NCBI GenBank assembly: GCA_937928775.1
Contig: CALFVI010000007.1
Coordinates: 1 to 64,000, forward strand
From: an uncultured Elioraea sp.
GTDB taxonomy: Bacteria > Pseudomonadota > Alphaproteobacteria > Acetobacterales > Acetobacteraceae
Length of the DNA: 64,000 nucleotides
Reading direction: 5' to 3'
The notes beneath the pieces were generated by a model that saw only the letters and a program-made list of their open reading frames with translations, searched no databases and had not been told where the DNA came from. The position numbers were made by a program, and so were the translations under genes. Of the stretch, positions 63,087 through 64,000 are shown in pieces. The stretch's first letter is position 1, and every line of letters starts with the position of its first letter.

Positions 63087-64000
63087 CTCGACGTGAGGCG
63101 GCCTTTGTCTCGAGGTGAGATCAGTCATCGCCACGCTGATCTTCGGTAGATGAGTGGCTTGCAGCCGACGCGCACACTGGGATGTGAGCAACGGTGCACG
63201 GGGGCGGCGGTGCGGCCGGCTCCAACCTCTGCCGGCAGCGCAAGGCATGACATGCGCACGCGCGCTAACGCTGAGTGCCGCATGTCCAACACCAGTGCTG
63301 TGAAATGCGCGATGGCGCCCCCCAATCGTGACCAAAAGGCCGAGCTGTTGCCGGCGGTGAGCCCGATACCCTAGTTGGCGATAGATACTTGCGCGCGTCA
63401 CTGACGCTCCGTTCCGAGTCTGTCACTGTACGTCACTCGGTGTTTTTCCGCGCCACGCACCTGATTGCTGCACGGGCTCCCGCCAAGAAAGCAGAAAAAG
63501 CCGAGCCAATTTCACTGCGCGGGGCGCGGCTTAGCGTGCGACGTCGTGGCGTGGGACAGGCGGCGACGACTGAGGCGAGCAAACCGTAAGTGTTGGCAAG
63601 CGCCTCGACGCGGACAGCACCCAGCGGGTGGTGTCGAGGTTCGCCTTGTCGTCGCGGTGCGGTCGTAGAAACCGCCGATCAATGCAGGCTTTCCGGCCAG
63701 CTTGGGCCAAGGGTGATGCCGCCGATCCAACCGACTACGCCAGACGAATTTGCCCCGCGTCCGGCTGGATGATCACCACCACCTACCGCGTCACCACGTT
63801 AGCAACGGACTATCGCCCTGCTCCAGCGGAGGGTGGACGCATTGCCGCGGTCGAGTCGAAGCACACGTCATTGATCGGGCCGAGACCCGAATGATGCCTG
63901 CACGGAGTATCGGACACGTACGAAACCGCCGGGCCGATCAGTGATGGCAAACTTTATGAGCGCCTCGCGTGCATCGGGGGTTCCTGACGTTGGCGATCTT

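Noticed and set aside
63000-64000. Possible coding fragments at the right end of the window
   Set aside because: Short, mutually overlapping frames with no recognisable domain; may be a relic or truncated feature but not supportable.
1-64000. CRISPR arrays, IS transposases, phage genes, BGC core enzymes
   Set aside because: Looked for periodic repeats and characteristic protein motifs on both strands; none recognised.

Overview
GC-rich alphaproteobacterial chromosome segment, probably Rhodospirillales/Acetobacteraceae-like judging from gene content. The core is ordinary: tolA(partial)-tolB-pal-cpoB-tilS-ftsH-glmM-thiD, serC-serA, pssA/psd, lpdA, ftsK, tRNA-Pro(CGG), and a full cbb3 oxidase cluster ccoNOQP-GHIS. 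There are three TRAP dicarboxylate-type transporter operons, one of them decayed. The most notable locus is at the right end (about 56.2-62.9 kb): a complex iron-sulfur molybdoenzyme operon (NrfD anchor, Tat-exported catalytic subunit, 4Fe-4S subunit, TorD chaperone) facing a polyferredoxin. Its catalytic subunit looks like the respiratory arsenate reductase/anaerobic arsenite oxidase (ArrA/ArxA) family. It is bordered by a decaying peptide ABC transporter operon and a gene-poor stretch, which suggests an acquired island. Several other gene relics were readable: PEP-CTERM protein, PhzF, PPK2 with W-to-stop, DUF2075, and TRAP DctQ/DctM. Two candidate FNR/CRP-type palindromes lie upstream of ccoN and of the molybdoenzyme operon. 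All family calls come from reading the translated ORFs; no database search was run.
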